Shown here in pieces: positions 11,901 to 24,800 of a DNA stretch of 64,000 bases; within the stretch, counting starts at the first letter, position 1, and every line of letters starts with the position of its first letter. The notes beneath the pieces were generated by a model. The model was not told the origin of the DNA. It searched no databases and worked only from the letters and a program-made list of their open reading frames with translations. The stretch is from Aphelocoma coerulescens. Lineage: Eukaryota; Chordata; Aves; Passeriformes; Corvidae. The stretch is from the NCBI RefSeq assembly GCF_041296385.1, contig NC_091034.1, positions 3,050,807-3,114,806 on the forward strand. Direction: 5' to 3'. Both the position numbers and the translations under genes were made by a program.

Positions 11901-14900
11901 CTTGATGAAGAAGGTGGTTTTGTCCTGGCACCTCTCTCCAGTGCGAGATGCCTGCCGAAGCTCTTTGCCTCTTGCGAGAGTGCGGTGGGCAGCGGGGTAA
12001 ACTGGAGCCGAGAAGGACCGGGCAGACAGCACCGCCATCCGACAGGTGCTTTGCAGGTTGTGCCGGGGAAAGCGGACTGGCCCTGGCTGGAAGGCGCTGC
12101 AGCTAGGCGCTCCCCCAAGTGTCGGAGGCAAAGGCCGCGTGAGCTTGCCGTCCCCGGCACGGCTCTCTGTGCGAGACGTAGCCCAGAAGCTTTCCCTTTC
12201 CATTCAGAGCACCAGAGAGGCAGAATGCAGTGGTACGTATTGCTCAGGAGGAAAGGGGCACGGCCCGGCCGCGTTCGGGCAGAAGCAGCGCGCTGGAGCG
12301 CTTCGCTGCCGGCACAGAGTTCCGGGCGAGAGGCAGACGACCGGTCCGCCTCCGGGAGAACGAAGGTACGGCGTGCTCGAAAAGGCGAGGAACGAAGCCG
12401 CGGAGCACCGGGCTCGGGTGCGCGTCGTCCGGGCTTGCGAGACGAGCGTGGCTGCCACTCTCCTGCCTGCAGAATTCACCTTACAGCCTCAGGAAGGAGG
12501 ACGACGCGCCACAGTTACTTGTGCTGCTGCTGCTGCCTAGTCCTCTTGCAGAGCTCTGTGGAGGCAAATGCACTTCCCTTCCGTCTCCGAGTTTCGGAGA
12601 ACACGATGGTAGGGTGCAGCGGAGCAGGGAAGTACAGAAGTGCACCGCTGAGATTGCTGTTGCTTACGTGCAGAAGGCGAAGGTGCAAGCCAGCACTGGC
12701 TTTTGCTTCTAGAGCCGTTCTCCAGGAGAGCAGCTGCTGGAGGTTGACAGCGGTAGCTGCGAGGCTGAAAAACAAGGCAGGACGTCGGGCTTAGAAGAAA
12801 GGCACAGGGGCCACAGTGTGATGTGCGCTTTTGGAAGGCTGCTCGGAGAAGGGGCACTTTCGGAGAGCTTTCTGCTTTGACCTGTGCTCCTGGCCGAGCT
12901 CTAGCTGCTGGGACTCTGAAAGGCTGAATGACTAGGAAAGTGCTTGTGTCCACGCTGTGGATTGAGCACGATCCTTTTTGCAGCAGCGAGAACACACTCG
13001 GCCCACTGGGCTCGTGAACGAGCGTTTACCAGACTTCTGCAATTCGGTGCACTGCACACACAAGCCCGGTGCTCCCCGGTTTCTTTCTCCGCCTGCCGTT
13101 GTCTGGACAGAAGAGAAGCCCAGCCACGGCATCCTACTCGGCCGCTTTTCGGCGTGTGCACTGCCCGCATACACACGGGTGCTGTGCTCGGCTTTCCCTC
13201 GGCTCCAGGCACAAGGGTGCTTTCTCAGTTTTGCAGCGTCCCCGGTTCCCCACGTTGCCCTCGCTCAGCGAAACGTGCCGGGGGAGAAGCACTTGCTGGA
13301 TGAGTCTTTCCGTGTGCAAGACTTTGAACGCAGCACCACAATCTGGGCCACGAGGAAGCCTTGATGAAGAAGGTGGTTTTGTCCTGGCACCTCTCTCCAG
13401 TGCGAGATGCCTGCCGAAGCTCTTTGCCTCTTGCGAGAGTGCGGTGGGCAGCGGGGTAAACTGGAGCCGAGAAGGACCGGGCAGACAGCACCGCCATCCG
13501 ACAGGTGCTTTGCAGGTTGTGCCGGGGAAAGCGGACTGGCCCTGGCTGGAAGGCGCTGCAGCTAGGCGCTCCCCCAAGTGTCGGAGGCAAAGGCCGCGTG
13601 AGCTTGCCGTCCCCGGCACGGCTCTCTGTGCGAGACGTAGCCCAGAAGCTTTCCCTTTCCATTCAGAGCACCAGAGAGGCAGAATGCAGTGGTACGTATT
13701 GCTCAGGAGGAAAGGGGCACGGCCCGGCCGCGTTCGGGCAGAAGCAGCGCGCTGGAGCGCTTCGCTGCCGGCACAGAGTTCCGGGCGAGAGGCAGACGAC
13801 CGGTCCGCCTCCGGGAGAACGAAGGTACGGCGTGCTCGAAAAGGCGAGGAACGAAGCCGCGGAGCACCGGGCTCGGGTGCGCGTCGTCCGGGCTTGCGAG
13901 ACGAGCGTGGCTGCCACTCTCCTGCCTGCAGAATTCACCTTACAGCCTCAGGAAGGAGGACGACGCGCCACAGTTACTTGTGCTGCTGCTGCTGCCTAGT
14001 CCTCTTGCAGAGCTCTGTGGAGGCAAATGCACTTCCCTTCCGTCTCCGAGTTTCGGAGAACACGATGGTAGGGTGCAGCGGAGCAGGGAAGTACAGAAGT
14101 GCACCGCTGAGATTGCTGTTGCTTACGTGCAGAAGGCGAAGGTGCAAGCCAGCACTGGCTTTTGCTTCTAGAGCCGTTCTCCAGGAGAGCAGCTGCTGGA
14201 GGTTGACAGCGGTAGCTGCGAGGCTGAAAAACAAGGCAGGACGTCGGGCTTAGAAGAAAGGCACAGGGGCCACAGTGTGATGTGCGCTTTTGGAAGGCTG
14301 CTCGGAGAAGGGGCACTTTCGGAGAGCTTTCTGCTTTGACCTGTGCTCCTGGCCGAGCTCTAGCTGCTGGGACTCTGAAAGGCTGAATGACTAGGAAAGT
14401 GCTTGTGTCCACGCTGTGGATTGAGCACGATCCTTTTTGCAGCAGCGAGAACACACTCGGCCCACTGGGCTCGTGAACGAGCGTTTACCAGACTTCTGCA
14501 ATTCGGTGCACTGCACACACAAGCCCGGTGCTCCCCGGTTTCTTTCTCCGCCTGCCGTTGTCTGGACAGAAGAGAAGCCCAGCCACGGCATCCTACTCGG
14601 CCGCTTTTCGGCGTGTGCACTGCCCGCATACACACGGGTGCTGTGCTCGGCTTTCCCTCGGCTCCAGGCACAAGGGTGCTTTCTCAGTTTTGCAGCGTCC
14701 CCGGTTCCCCACGTTGCCCTCGCTCAGCGAAACGTGCCGGGGGAGCAGCACTTGCTGGATGAGTCTTTCCGTGTGCAAGACTTTGAACGCAGCACCACAA
14801 TCTGGGCCACGAGGAAGCCTTGATGAAGAAGGTGGTTTTGTCCTGGCACCTCTCTCCAGTGCGAGATGCCTGCCGAAGCTCTTTGCCTCTTGCGAGAGTG

Positions 14901-16049
14901 CGGTGGGCAGCGGGGTAAACTGGAGCCGAGAAGGACCGGGCAGACAGCACCGCCATCCGACAGGTGCTTTGCAGGTTGTGCCGGGGAAAGCGGACTGGCC
15001 CTGGCTGGAAGGCGCTGCAGCTAGGCGCTCCCCCAAGTGTCGGAGGCAAAGGCCGCGTGAGCTTGCCGTCCCCGGCACGGCTCTCTGTGCGAGACATAGC
15101 CCAGAAGCTTTCCCTTTCCATTCAGAGCACCAGAGAGGCAGAATGCAGTGGTACGTATTGCTCAGGAGGAAAGGGGCACGGCCCGGCCGCGTTCGGGCAG
15201 AAGCAGCGCGCTGGAGCGCTTCGCTGCCGGCACAGAGTTCCGGGCGAGAGGCAGACGACCGGTCCGCCTCCGGGAGAACGAAGGTACGGCGTGCTCGAAA
15301 AGGCGAGGAACGAAGCCGCGGAGCACCGGGCTCGGGTGCGCGTCGTCCGGGCTTGCGAGACGAGCGTGGCTGCCACTCTCCTGCCTGCAGAATTCACCTT
15401 ACAGCCTCAGGAAGGAGGACGACGCGCCACAGTTACTTGTGCTGCTGCTGCTGCCTAGTCCTCTTGCAGAGCTCTGTGGAGGCAAATGCACTTCCCTTCC
15501 GTCTCCGACTTTCGGAGAACACGATGGTAGGGTGCAGCGGAGCAGGGAAGTACAGAAGTGCACCGCTGAGATTGCTGTTGCTTACGTGCAGAAGGCGAAG
15601 GTGCAAGCCAGCACTGGCTTTTGCTTCTAGAGCCGTTCTCCAGGAGAGCAGCTGCTGGAGGTTGACAGCGGTAGCTGCGAGGCTGAAAAACAAGGCAGGA
15701 CGTCGGGCTTAGAAGAAAGGCACAGGGGCCACAGTGTGATGTGCGCTTTTGGAAGGCTGCTCGGAGAAGGGGCACTTTCGGAGAGCTTTCTGCTTTGACC
15801 TGTGCTCCTGGCCGAGCTCTAGCTGCTGGGACTCTGAAAGGCTGAATGACTAGGAAAGTGCTTGTGTCCACGCTGTGGATTGAGCACGATCCTTTTTGCA
15901 GCAGCGAGAACACACTCGGCCCACTGGGCTCGTGAACGAGCGTTTACCAGACGTCTGCAATTCGGTGCACTGCACACACAAGCCCGGTGCTCCCCGGTTT
16001 CTTTCTCCGCCTGCCGTTGTCTGGACAGAAGAGAAGCCCAGCCACGGCA
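2919..16049. repeat. Left heterogeneous block, copies 3-11
   Basis: This is the most diverse part of the array. A=t occurs in copies 3-10 (4281, 5740, 7199, 8658, 10117, 11576, 13035, 14494). B=c occurs in copies 4, 6, 8, 9 and 11 (4533, 7451, 10369, 11828, 14746). C=c occurs in copies 5 and 11 (6755, 15509). The single D=a (15096) is in copy 11. B alternates a/c through copies 3-8, suggesting a former two-monomer (2,918-bp) higher-order unit that has since been scrambled, with two B=c copies side by side at 8 and 9. Confidence 0.85.
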
Positions 16050-19000
16050 TCCTACTCGGCCGCTTTTCGGCGTGTGCACTGCCCGCATACACACGGGTGC
16101 TGTGCTCGGCTTTCCCTCGGCTCCAGGCACAAGGGTGCTTTCTCAGTTTTGCAGCGTCCCCGGTTCCCCACGTTGCCCTCGCTCAGCGAAACGTGCCGGG
16201 GGAGAAGCACTTGCTGGATGAGTCTTTCCGTGTGCAAGACTTTGAACGCAGCACCACAATCTGGGCCACGAGGAAGCCTTGATGAAGAAGGTGGTTTTGT
16301 CCTGGCACCTCTCTCCAGTGCGAGATGCCTGCCGAAGCTCTTTGCCTCTTGCGAGAGTGCGGTGGGCAGCGGGGTAAACTGGAGCCGAGAAGGACCGGGC
16401 AGACAGCACCGCCATCCGACAGGTGCTTTGCAGGTTGTGCCGGGGAAAGCGGACTGGCCCTGGCTGGAAGGCGCTGCAGCTAGGCGCTCCCCCAAGTGTC
16501 GGAGGCAAAGGCCGCGTGAGCTTGCCGTCCCCGGCACGGCTCTCTGTGCGAGACGTAGCCCAGAAGCTTTCCCTTTCCATTCAGAGCACCAGAGAGGCAG
16601 AATGCAGTGGTACGTATTGCTCAGGAGGAAAGGGGCACGGCCCGGCCGCGTTCGGGCAGAAGCAGCGCGCTGGAGCGCTTCGCTGCCGGCACAGAGTTCC
16701 GGGCGAGAGGCAGACGACCGGTCCGCCTCCGGGAGAACGAAGGTACGGCGTGCTCGAAAAGGCGAGGAACGAAGCCGCGGAGCACCGGGCTCGGGTGCGC
16801 GTCGTCCGGGCTTGCGAGACGAGCGTGGCTGCCACTCTCCTGCCTGCAGAATTCACCTTACAGCCTCAGGAAGGAGGACGACGCGCCACAGTTACTTGTG
16901 CTGCTGCTGCTGCCTAGTCCTCTTGCAGAGCTCTGTGGAGGCAAATGCACTTCCCTTCCGTCTCCGAGTTTCGGAGAACACGATGGTAGGGTGCAGCGGA
17001 GCAGGGAAGTACAGAAGTGCACCGCTGAGATTGCTGTTGCTTACGTGCAGAAGGCGAAGGTGCAAGCCAGCACTGGCTTTTGCTTCTAGAGCCGTTCTCC
17101 AGGAGAGCAGCTGCTGGAGGTTGACAGCGGTAGCTGCGAGGCTGAAAAACAAGGCAGGACGTCGGGCTTAGAAGAAAGGCACAGGGGCCACAGTGTGATG
17201 TGCGCTTTTGGAAGGCTGCTCGGAGAAGGGGCACTTTCGGAGAGCTTTCTGCTTTGACCTGTGCTCCTGGCCGAGCTCTAGCTGCTGGGACTCTGAAAGG
17301 CTGAATGACTAGGAAAGTGCTTGTGTCCACGCTGTGGATTGAGCACGATCCTTTTTGCAGCAGCGAGAACACACTCGGCCCACTGGGCTCGTGAACGAGC
17401 GTTTACCAGACTTCTGCAATTCGGTGCACTGCACACACAAGCCCGGTGCTCCCCGGTTTCTTTCTCCGCCTGCCGTTGTCTGGACAGAAGAGAAGCCCAG
17501 CCACGGCATCCTACTCGGCCGCTTTTCGGCGTGTGCACTGCCCGCATACACACGGGTGCTGTGCTCGGCTTTCCCTCGGCTCCAGGCACAAGGGTGCTTT
17601 CTCAGTTTTGCAGCGTCCCCGGTTCCCCACGTTGCCCTCGCTCAGCGAAACGTGCCGGGGGAGCAGCACTTGCTGGATGAGTCTTTCCGTGTGCAAGACT
17701 TTGAACGCAGCACCACAATCTGGGCCACGAGGAAGCCTTGATGAAGAAGGTGGTTTTGTCCTGGCACCTCTCTCCAGTGCGAGATGCCTGCCGAAGCTCT
17801 TTGCCTCTTGCGAGAGTGCGGTGGGCAGCGGGGTAAACTGGAGCCGAGAAGGACCGGGCAGACAGCACCGCCATCCGACAGGTGCTTTGCAGGTTGTGCC
17901 GGGGAAAGCGGACTGGCCCTGGCTGGAAGGCGCTGCAGCTAGGCGCTCCCCCAAGTGTCGGAGGCAAAGGCCGCGTGAGCTTGCCGTCCCCGGCACGGCT
18001 CTCTGTGCGAGACGTAGCCCAGAAGCTTTCCCTTTCCATTCAGAGCACCAGAGAGGCAGAATGCAGTGGTACGTATTGCTCAGGAGGAAAGGGGCACGGC
18101 CCGGCCGCGTTCGGGCAGAAGCAGCGCGCTGGAGCGCTTCGCTGCCGGCACAGAGTTCCGGGCGAGAGGCAGACGACCGGTCCGCCTCCGGGAGAACGAA
18201 GGTACGGCGTGCTCGAAAAGGCGAGGAACGAAGCCGCGGAGCACCGGGCTCGGGTGCGCGTCGTCCGGGCTTGCGAGACGAGCGTGGCTGCCACTCTCCT
18301 GCCTGCAGAATTCACCTTACAGCCTCAGGAAGGAGGACGACGCGCCACAGTTACTTGTGCTGCTGCTGCTGCCTAGTCCTCTTGCAGAGCTCTGTGGAGG
18401 CAAATGCACTTCCCTTCCGTCTCCGAGTTTCGGAGAACACGATGGTAGGGTGCAGCGGAGCAGGGAAGTACAGAAGTGCACCGCTGAGATTGCTGTTGCT
18501 TACGTGCAGAAGGCGAAGGTGCAAGCCAGCACTGGCTTTTGCTTCTAGAGCCGTTCTCCAGGAGAGCAGCTGCTGGAGGTTGACAGCGGTAGCTGCGAGG
18601 CTGAAAAACAAGGCAGGACGTCGGGCTTAGAAGAAAGGCACAGGGGCCACAGTGTGATGTGCGCTTTTGGAAGGCTGCTCGGAGAAGGGGCACTTTCGGA
18701 GAGCTTTCTGCTTTGACCTGTGCTCCTGGCCGAGCTCTAGCTGCTGGGACTCTGAAAGGCTGAATGACTAGGAAAGTGCTTGTGTCCACGCTGTGGATTG
18801 AGCACGATCCTTTTTGCAGCAGCGAGAACACACTCGGCCCACTGGGCTCGTGAACGAGCGTTTACCAGACGTCTGCAATTCGGTGCACTGCACACACAAG
18901 CCCGGTGCTCCCCGGTTTCTTTCTCCGCCTGCCGTTGTCTGGACAGAAGAGAAGCCCAGCCACGGCATCCTACTCGGCCGCTTTTCGGCGTGTGCACTGC

Positions 19001-21885
19001 CCGCATACACACGGGTGCTGTGCTCGGCTTTCCCTCGGCTCCAGGCACAAGGGTGCTTTCTCAGTTTTGCAGCGTCCCCGGTTCCCCACGTTGCCCTCGC
19101 TCAGCGAAACGTGCCGGGGGAGAAGCACTTGCTGGATGAGTCTTTCCGTGTGCAAGACTTTGAACGCAGCACCACAATCTGGGCCACGAGGAAGCCTTGA
19201 TGAAGAAGGTGGTTTTGTCCTGGCACCTCTCTCCAGTGCGAGATGCCTGCCGAAGCTCTTTGCCTCTTGCGAGAGTGCGGTGGGCAGCGGGGTAAACTGG
19301 AGCCGAGAAGGACCGGGCAGACAGCACCGCCATCCGACAGGTGCTTTGCAGGTTGTGCCGGGGAAAGCGGACTGGCCCTGGCTGGAAGGCGCTGCAGCTA
19401 GGCGCTCCCCCAAGTGTCGGAGGCAAAGGCCGCGTGAGCTTGCCGTCCCCGGCACGGCTCTCTGTGCGAGACGTAGCCCAGAAGCTTTCCCTTTCCATTC
19501 AGAGCACCAGAGAGGCAGAATGCAGTGGTACGTATTGCTCAGGAGGAAAGGGGCACGGCCCGGCCGCGTTCGGGCAGAAGCAGCGCGCTGGAGCGCTTCG
19601 CTGCCGGCACAGAGTTCCGGGCGAGAGGCAGACGACCGGTCCGCCTCCGGGAGAACGAAGGTACGGCGTGCTCGAAAAGGCGAGGAACGAAGCCGCGGAG
19701 CACCGGGCTCGGGTGCGCGTCGTCCGGGCTTGCGAGACGAGCGTGGCTGCCACTCTCCTGCCTGCAGAATTCACCTTACAGCCTCAGGAAGGAGGACGAC
19801 GCGCCACAGTTACTTGTGCTGCTGCTGCTGCCTAGTCCTCTTGCAGAGCTCTGTGGAGGCAAATGCACTTCCCTTCCGTCTCCGAGTTTCGGAGAACACG
19901 ATGGTAGGGTGCAGCGGAGCAGGGAAGTACAGAAGTGCACCGCTGAGATTGCTGTTGCTTACGTGCAGAAGGCGAAGGTGCAAGCCAGCACTGGCTTTTG
20001 CTTCTAGAGCCGTTCTCCAGGAGAGCAGCTGCTGGAGGTTGACAGCGGTAGCTGCGAGGCTGAAAAACAAGGCAGGACGTCGGGCTTAGAAGAAAGGCAC
20101 AGGGGCCACAGTGTGATGTGCGCTTTTGGAAGGCTGCTCGGAGAAGGGGCACTTTCGGAGAGCTTTCTGCTTTGACCTGTGCTCCTGGCCGAGCTCTAGC
20201 TGCTGGGACTCTGAAAGGCTGAATGACTAGGAAAGTGCTTGTGTCCACGCTGTGGATTGAGCACGATCCTTTTTGCAGCAGCGAGAACACACTCGGCCCA
20301 CTGGGCTCGTGAACGAGCGTTTACCAGACTTCTGCAATTCGGTGCACTGCACACACAAGCCCGGTGCTCCCCGGTTTCTTTCTCCGCCTGCCGTTGTCTG
20401 GACAGAAGAGAAGCCCAGCCACGGCATCCTACTCGGCCGCTTTTCAGCGTGTGCACTGCCCGCATACACACGGGTGCTGTGCTCGGCTTTCCCTCGGCTC
20501 CAGGCACAAGGGTGCTTTCTCAGTTTTGCAGCGTCCCCGGTTCCCCACGTTGCCCTCGCTCAGCGAAACGTGCCGGGGGAGCAGCACTTGCTGGATGAGT
20601 CTTTCCGTGTGCAAGACTTTGAACGCAGCACCACAATCTGGGCCACGAGGAAGCCTTGATGAAGAAGGTGGTTTTGTCCTGGCACCTCTCTCCAGTGCGA
20701 GATGCCTGCCGAAGCTCTTTGCCTCTTGCGAGAGTGCGGTGGGCAGCGGGGTAAACTGGAGCCGAGAAGGACCGGGCAGACAGCACCGCCATCCGACAGG
20801 TGCTTTGCAGGTTGTGCCGGGGAAAGCGGACTGGCCCTGGCTGGAAGGCGCTGCAGCTAGGCGCTCCCCCAAGTGTCGGAGGCAAAGGCCGCGTGAGCTT
20901 GCCGTCCCCGGCACGGCTCTCTGTGCGAGACGTAGCCCAGAAGCTTTCCCTTTCCATTCAGAGCACCAGAGAGGCAGAATGCAGTGGTACGTATTGCTCA
21001 GGAGGAAAGGGGCACGGCCCGGCCGCGTTCGGGCAGAAGCAGCGCGCTGGAGCGCTTCGCTGCCGGCACAGAGTTCCGGGCGAGAGGCAGACGACCGGTC
21101 CGCCTCCGGGAGAACGAAGGTACGGCGTGCTCGAAAAGGCGAGGAACGAAGCCGCGGAGCACCGGGCTCGGGTGCGCGTCGTCCGGGCTTGCGAGACGAG
21201 CGTGGCTGCCACTCTCCTGCCTGCAGAATTCACCTTACAGCCTCAGGAAGGAGGACGACGCGCCACAGTTACTTGTGCTGCTGCTGCTGCCTAGTCCTCT
21301 TGCAGAGCTCTGTGGAGGCAAATGCACTTCCCTTCCGTCTCCGAGTTTCGGAGAACACGATGGTAGGGTGCAGCGGAGCAGGGAAGTACAGAAGTGCACC
21401 GCTGAGATTGCTGTTGCTTACGTGCAGAAGGCGAAGGTGCAAGCCAGCACTGGCTTTTGCTTCTAGAGCCGTTCTCCAGGAGAGCAGCTGCTGGAGGTTG
21501 ACAGCGGTAGCTGCGAGGCTGAAAAACAAGGCAGGACGTCGGGCTTAGAAGAAAGGCACAGGGGCCACAGTGTGATGTGCGCTTTTGGAAGGCTGCTCGG
21601 AGAAGGGGCACTTTCGGAGAGCTTTCTGCTTTGACCTGTGCTCCTGGCCGAGCTCTAGCTGCTGGGACTCTGAAAGGCTGAATGACTAGGAAAGTGCTTG
21701 TGTCCACGCTGTGGATTGAGCACGATCCTTTTTGCAGCAGCGAGAACACACTCGGCCCACTGGGCTCGTGAACGAGCGTTTACCAGACGTCTGCAATTCG
21801 GTGCACTGCACACACAAGCCCGGTGCTCCCCGGTTTCTTTCTCCGCCTGCCGTTGTCTGGACAGAAGAGAAGCCCAGCCACGGCA
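16050..21885. repeat. Alternating dimer block, copies 12-15
   Basis: Two haplotypes alternate copy by copy. Copies 12 and 14 carry B=a and end with A=t (17412, 20330). Copies 13 and 15 carry B=c (17664, 20582) and end with A=g. Copy 15 also has E=a (20446). The A=t allele at the end of one copy is always followed by B=c in the next copy here, so the functional repeat at this point is a 2,918-bp pair. Confidence 0.8.
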
Positions 21886-24800
21886 TCCTACTCGGCCGCT
21901 TTTCGGCGTGTGCACTGCCCGCATACACACGGGTGCTGTGCTCGGCTTTCCCTCGGCTCCAGGCACAAGGGTGCTTTCTCAGTTTTGCAGCGTCCCCGGT
22001 TCCCCACGTTGCCCTCGCTCAGCGAAACGTGCCGGGGGAGAAGCACTTGCTGGATGAGTCTTTCCGTGTGCAAGACTTTGAACGCAGCACCACAATCTGG
22101 GCCACGAGGAAGCCTTGATGAAGAAGGTGGTTTTGTCCTGGCACCTCTCTCCAGTGCGAGATGCCTGCCGAAGCTCTTTGCCTCTTGCGAGAGTGCGGTG
22201 GGCAGCGGGGTAAACTGGAGCCGAGAAGGACCGGGCAGACAGCACCGCCATCCGACAGGTGCTTTGCAGGTTGTGCCGGGGAAAGCGGACTGGCCCTGGC
22301 TGGAAGGCGCTGCAGCTAGGCGCTCCCCCAAGTGTCGGAGGCAAAGGCCGCGTGAGCTTGCCGTCCCCGGCACGGCTCTCTGTGCGAGACGTAGCCCAGA
22401 AGCTTTCCCTTTCCATTCAGAGCACCAGAGAGGCAGAATGCAGTGGTACGTATTGCTCAGGAGGAAAGGGGCACGGCCCGGCCGCGTTCGGGCAGAAGCA
22501 GCGCGCTGGAGCGCTTCGCTGCCGGCACAGAGTTCCGGGCGAGAGGCAGACGACCGGTCCGCCTCCGGGAGAACGAAGGTACGGCGTGCTCGAAAAGGCG
22601 AGGAACGAAGCCGCGGAGCACCGGGCTCGGGTGCGCGTCGTCCGGGCTTGCGAGACGAGCGTGGCTGCCACTCTCCTGCCTGCAGAATTCACCTTACAGC
22701 CTCAGGAAGGAGGACGACGCGCCACAGTTACTTGTGCTGCTGCTGCTGCCTAGTCCTCTTGCAGAGCTCTGTGGAGGCAAATGCACTTCCCTTCCGTCTC
22801 CGAGTTTCGGAGAACACGATGGTAGGGTGCAGCGGAGCAGGGAAGTACAGAAGTGCACCGCTGAGATTGCTGTTGCTTACGTGCAGAAGGCGAAGGTGCA
22901 AGCCAGCACTGGCTTTTGCTTCTAGAGCCGTTCTCCAGGAGAGCAGCTGCTGGAGGTTGACAGCGGTAGCTGCGAGGCTGAAAAACAAGGCAGGACGTCG
23001 GGCTTAGAAGAAAGGCACAGGGGCCACAGTGTGATGTGCGCTTTTGGAAGGCTGCTCGGAGAAGGGGCACTTTCGGAGAGCTTTCTGCTTTGACCTGTGC
23101 TCCTGGCCGAGCTCTAGCTGCTGGGACTCTGAAAGGCTGAATGACTAGGAAAGTGCTTGTGTCCACGCTGTGGATTGAGCACGATCCTTTTTGCAGCAGC
23201 GAGAACACACTCGGCCCACTGGGCTCGTGAACGAGCGTTTACCAGACGTCTGCAATTCGGTGCACTGCACACACAAGCCCGGTGCTCCCCGGTTTCTTTC
23301 TCCGCCTGCCGTTGTCTGGACAGAAGAGAAGCCCAGCCACGGCATCCTACTCGGCCGCTTTTCGGCGTGTGCACTGCCCGCATACACACGGGTGCTGTGC
23401 TCGGCTTTCCCTCGGCTCCAGGCACAAGGGTGCTTTCTCAGTTTTGCAGCGTCCCCGGTTCCCCACGTTGCCCTCGCTCAGCGAAACGTGCCGGGGGAGA
23501 AGCACTTGCTGGATGAGTCTTTCCGTGTGCAAGACTTTGAACGCAGCACCACAATCTGGGCCACGAGGAAGCCTTGATGAAGAAGGTGGTTTTGTCCTGG
23601 CACCTCTCTCCAGTGCGAGATGCCTGCCGAAGCTCTTTGCCTCTTGCGAGAGTGCGGTGGGCAGCGGGGTAAACTGGAGCCGAGAAGGACCGGGCAGACA
23701 GCACCGCCATCCGACAGGTGCTTTGCAGGTTGTGCCGGGGAAAGCGGACTGGCCCTGGCTGGAAGGCGCTGCAGCTAGGCGCTCCCCCAAGTGTCGGAGG
23801 CAAAGGCCGCGTGAGCTTGCCGTCCCCGGCACGGCTCTCTGTGCGAGACGTAGCCCAGAAGCTTTCCCTTTCCATTCAGAGCACCAGAGAGGCAGAATGC
23901 AGTGGTACGTATTGCTCAGGAGGAAAGGGGCACGGCCCGGCCGCGTTCGGGCAGAAGCAGCGCGCTGGAGCGCTTCGCTGCCGGCACAGAGTTCCGGGCG
24001 AGAGGCAGACGACCGGTCCGCCTCCGGGAGAACGAAGGTACGGCGTGCTCGAAAAGGCGAGGAACGAAGCCGCGGAGCACCGGGCTCGGGTGCGCGTCGT
24101 CCGGGCTTGCGAGACGAGCGTGGCTGCCACTCTCCTGCCTGCAGAATTCACCTTACAGCCTCAGGAAGGAGGACGACGCGCCACAGTTACTTGTGCTGCT
24201 GCTGCTGCCTAGTCCTCTTGCAGAGCTCTGTGGAGGCAAATGCACTTCCCTTCCGTCTCCGAGTTTCGGAGAACACGATGGTAGGGTGCAGCGGAGCAGG
24301 GAAGTACAGAAGTGCACCGCTGAGATTGCTGTTGCTTACGTGCAGAAGGCGAAGGTGCAAGCCAGCACTGGCTTTTGCTTCTAGAGCCGTTCTCCAGGAG
24401 AGCAGCTGCTGGAGGTTGACAGCGGTAGCTGCGAGGCTGAAAAACAAGGCAGGACGTCGGGCTTAGAAGAAAGGCACAGGGGCCACAGTGTGATGTGCGC
24501 TTTTGGAAGGCTGCTCGGAGAAGGGGCACTTTCGGAGAGCTTTCTGCTTTGACCTGTGCTCCTGGCCGAGCTCTAGCTGCTGGGACTCTGAAAGGCTGAA
24601 TGACTAGGAAAGTGCTTGTGTCCACGCTGTGGATTGAGCACGATCCTTTTTGCAGCAGCGAGAACACACTCGGCCCACTGGGCTCGTGAACGAGCGTTTA
24701 CCAGACTTCTGCAATTCGGTGCACTGCACACACAAGCCCGGTGCTCCCCGGTTTCTTTCTCCGCCTGCCGTTGTCTGGACAGAAGAGAAGCCCAGCCACG

